NCBI GenBank assembly: GCA_026874595.1
Contig: CM049306.1
Coordinates: forward strand, 109,265,142-109,329,141
Length of the DNA: 64,000 nt
From: Sipunculus nudus
Lineage: Eukaryota > Annelida > Sipuncula > Golfingiida > Sipunculidae
Direction: 5' to 3'
In this document: positions 61,205-64,000 of the stretch, one piece after another
How positions within the stretch are numbered: position 1 is the first letter of the stretch
How the letters are laid out: each line of letters begins with the position of its first letter
Program-made: the position numbers and the translations under genes
The notes under the pieces: generated by a model
What the model saw: only the letters and a program-made list of their open reading frames with translations
Databases searched by the model: none
What the model was told of the DNA's origin: nothing

Positions 61205-61740
61205 TTATCAGTCCTTTGTTGGTTGGGGCAATAAGGATACTAATATTTGCCAGCATAAGCCACAGACAATGCCTCAGTAATAAAATTTGGTCATTAGATT
61301 CTCCTGGGGATGGTCAAGGCTGAGATGGAGGAGCTCATTGCATAAACACCATTAATATTTCAAACGCTCCTTGTCTGGACTGAATGGTTTCCATGCACTG
61401 TGAATGTTATGTTCCATTGTACAAGGAGACATCCAGAAGCTGACCATGGCACGGATTCATCAGTGAGAATATGGAGAGACCCACCAGTCATATTAGGCCC
61501 AGTCACAGGAGGTTTAACATGTCATGCCTCCTGTTTATTCTCCTTTGTCCATAAAGGATCTGATTTCTCTATATTTCAAAGATCCTTGTATATCTCTTAG
61601 TAATATAAACATGATGGGATCAATATACAACAAACTTCACTGAGCTGCTGCTTGATAAATCTTCTGATAGTTATTGATTATCAGCCAGCTAAAGAGAATG
61701 TTGCTCTCCTGATTTCAAACAGAAAGGTCATCTACTGATC
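61205..61740. other. no recognisable gene
   Basis: Right flank of the LTR element. No coding or repeat structure identified. Confidence 0.5.
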
Positions 61741-62745
61741 ACAAGAAAGAGACTGTTTCCTCCTTTGGTATTCAACAGACTGGTGGCTTCTCTGATATTT
61801 GAGCAGTAGCCTCAGATATTAGCCCCAAGAATGTTGGACTCTTTGGTCATAAGAATGGGGTCTCCTTAAATATTAGTACATAGGATGGTACTTTCCACTA
61901 TTAGTCAAGAAGAATGGTGACTTACTCTAGTTGTCAAGAGAGCTATGGTCAAAATGAGAGCTTCCTCTGGAAATCAAGAGATATGGTGACCTCTGTTAGT
62001 AAAGAGAATTGGTGACCTCTAGTAGCCAAGAAAAAGGTGGTGCCTCTGGTAGTCAAAAGGATGGTGGCTTTCTTTGGTAGTGAACACATGTTACCTTCCA
62101 CTAGGAGCCAAAAGAGGGTTTGTTTTCTCTCTTGATCAAGAATTGGTTAAGAGTTGAATTCCTCTGGTAGTCAGAAAATTTGGTTGCCTCCTCCACTCAT
62201 CAGAAGAATGATTTTCCTCCTCTATAGATCAAGAGAATGATTGATCCCTAATTGGTCAAAGCTACTGTCAATTTGTTAAGTTTATGTTTGCCTCCTCTGG
62301 TTTGCAAGTGCACTGGTGGTGTCCACTGAGAGTTCAAAGATTCACTGGTGTTAAACATCAAGAGAATGGCAAACCTCTATTAGAAAATAGCAAGGATGGT
62401 GGCCTATGTTTGTAAAAAGAATGGTAGCCTCTGTTAGGAGAGGAGTGGTGGTTTCTCTGGCAGTAAAGAGAATCACAGCCTCTGTTAGGAGAGAAAATGG
62501 TGACTTCTCTGGCAGTAGAGAGATTGGAAGTCTTTGTGAGGTGAGAGAATCTCTGGCAGTAGAGAAAATGGTATTCTCTGTTAGGGAAGAAATTGGTGGC
62601 TTCTCTGGCTGTAAAGAGAATATGGAAGCCTCTGTATGGAATGTGAGAGGAGGGTGGCTTCTCTGGCAGCCAAGAGAATTGCAGCCTCTTTTAGGTGAAA
62701 GAATGGTGGCCTCTCATCCAATAAAGGGAATCATAGAGAATATTA
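61741..62745 (+). repeat. degenerate ~45-63-bp minisatellite
   Basis: Irregular copies of 'agagaatggtggcctctgtt' and 'ttctctggcagtagagag'. An open frame at 62406-62762 is a by-product of the repeat. Confidence 0.8.
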
Positions 62746-62865
62746 TCCTCCACACAGAATAGCTACTTCCTTTTTGCCAAGAAGTTTTCTCTGATAACCC
62801 AATTAGGAGCTGAGCAGGCAGAACATCAAAAGAAAGGAACTTCTGCTCAGGAAGTAACTTCAAAT

Positions 62866-63240
62866 TCATCTGTATCAGCAGACAAAATGGTCCATGGAAA
62901 GCTCCATGCCAATTCATCATGTATCAGCAGACAAAGGGTCAATTGAAAGCTCCATGCTCATTCGTCCTGTATCAGCAGACAGAAGGGTCCATGAAAACAC
63001 AAATAATAATTCATCCTGTATCAGCAGACAAAAAGGTCACTGTAAAGCTCAATGCTCATTCATTCTGTACCAGCAGACAAAAAGGTCAATGGAAAGTTCC
63101 ATGCTCATTCATCCTTTATCAGCAGACAAACAGCTCCATGGAAAGCTTTATGTCCTTTTTTCCTGTATTAGAAAACTAAAAGGTCTATGGAATGCCCCAT
63201 GTCCATTCATCCTATATCAGCAAACAAAATGGCCATGGAA
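62866..63240 (+). repeat. 49-bp minisatellite, about 8 copies
   Basis: The unit contains 'tgtatcagcagacaaa' then 'atggaaagctccatgctcat', spaced 48-50 bp. Repetitive peptides encoded in three frames show it is not a gene. Confidence 0.9.
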
Positions 63241-64000
63241 AGATCATGCTTATTCTGGATTACTTGATACCAATTGTATCAAAATAGCAGTAAGCAGCCA
63301 CAAAAACTGATTGCAGGTTAAAAAAAGAAACTCTCCTCACATATTTGCTTTCAGCATCAATAAAGCATGACTAAAATGTACAGCACTTAACACTGAGTGC
63401 CACTCTGAGTAACCATATTGATTTTATGCAGCATGTAGTCTTTCTCGTTTGCTAAACACTTGAGGTTATGTACATGAACATGTACATAAATATATCCACA
63501 CATCAAAAATAATAAATTTCAATAGTTTTTATATTAATCAATTTCAATGGAAGCAAATAGGTGTACTACATAAAGGGGAACCACTTAAATAATTAAAGGT
63601 GAGTTAAAGACCAATGTCTGTGACATAAATTGCAATGATAATACTTAATGAACTTTTAATATTGTCCACTGTGAATAAAACTTGTCCTCAGTAAAATTTA
63701 TATTTAAATATTGAAGTTATAAAATTTCCTAGTTAAAATGATGTTAACTTAGTTATGCATAATCTTCAGTATAAAAGTCTTCTTTACTAAATTATGTTTA
63801 TGTCACTGTGAATGAACTTGTCCCAGTTGATGAATGAAAGAAGAATGACCCTGGGTGACTGAATGTAATTGGACTGCCTCTGCCATCAGATTATTATAAA
63901 AAAAGGATAATAACCTTCCTTGCGTAGGTACTAGGTGATGAAGTAAGATATAAAGATGAGTACCAATGTATGACACATGCATGCACTTTACACAGCGCTT
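63241..64000. other. no recognisable gene
   Basis: AT-rich, without repeats, to the window edge. Confidence 0.5.

Noticed and set aside
62406-63310. Several overlapping open frames with repetitive peptides
   Set aside because: They lie in two minisatellites and are open in more than one frame, as tandem repeats often are.

Overview
This is an AT-rich, intron- and repeat-dominated stretch of a eukaryotic (animal) genome. The one host gene I can support is the 3' part of a proton/myo-inositol cotransporter gene (SLC2A13/HMIT-like) on the minus strand, with eight coding exons between 28484 and 10570. The exon structure, the repeat types (tandem-array Helitron-like elements, modules ending in GGAC-rich runs plus a 'tatagctcagatgactta' tail, a Gmr1-like LTR element) and the base composition suggest a lophotrochozoan. 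A bivalve mollusc is my best guess; this is inference, not proof. No prokaryotic features, rRNA, tRNA or CRISPR arrays were seen.

Layout: 1-7250 is old nested repeats, including a Helitron-like element (3979-5954) that interrupts one of two direct repeat copies. 7250-10569 is probable 3' UTR and downstream sequence. 10570-28484 holds the eight exons; their introns carry a (TA)n tract, a 49-bp minisatellite, a 400-bp hAT MITE, an inverted partial copy of the Helitron-like family and a 5'-truncated LINE. From 28485 to about 34207 a 59-bp tandem array of roughly 97 units begins at the acceptor of exon a. Each unit is the end of the intron plus the first 25 nt of that exon. From 34.2 to 53.4 kb I see no exon. 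There is a ~180-bp satellite with a ~701-bp higher-order period, ~340-bp repeat modules, a 32-bp minisatellite with a 480-bp higher-order period, a pogo-like element, a ~2-kb hAT element and scattered copies of one dispersed repeat.

53468-61199 is a complete, very young LTR retrotransposon on the minus strand: 1.19-kb LTRs differing at about six places, target duplication ATAAT, PBS and polypurine tract. Its Gag-Pol has integrase before reverse transcriptase (Gmr1-type order) and a SCAN-like capsid segment. A one-base frame change separates RT from RNase H. 61.2-64 kb is mostly degenerate minisatellite.

The most unusual item is the minisatellite grown from a live splice acceptor. It puts about 97 acceptor-like copies in front of a conserved transporter exon, and use of any standard copy would keep the exon frame for 12 codons and then hit a TGA. 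The first exons of the transporter (TM1 to about TM5) were not found and probably lie beyond 64000.
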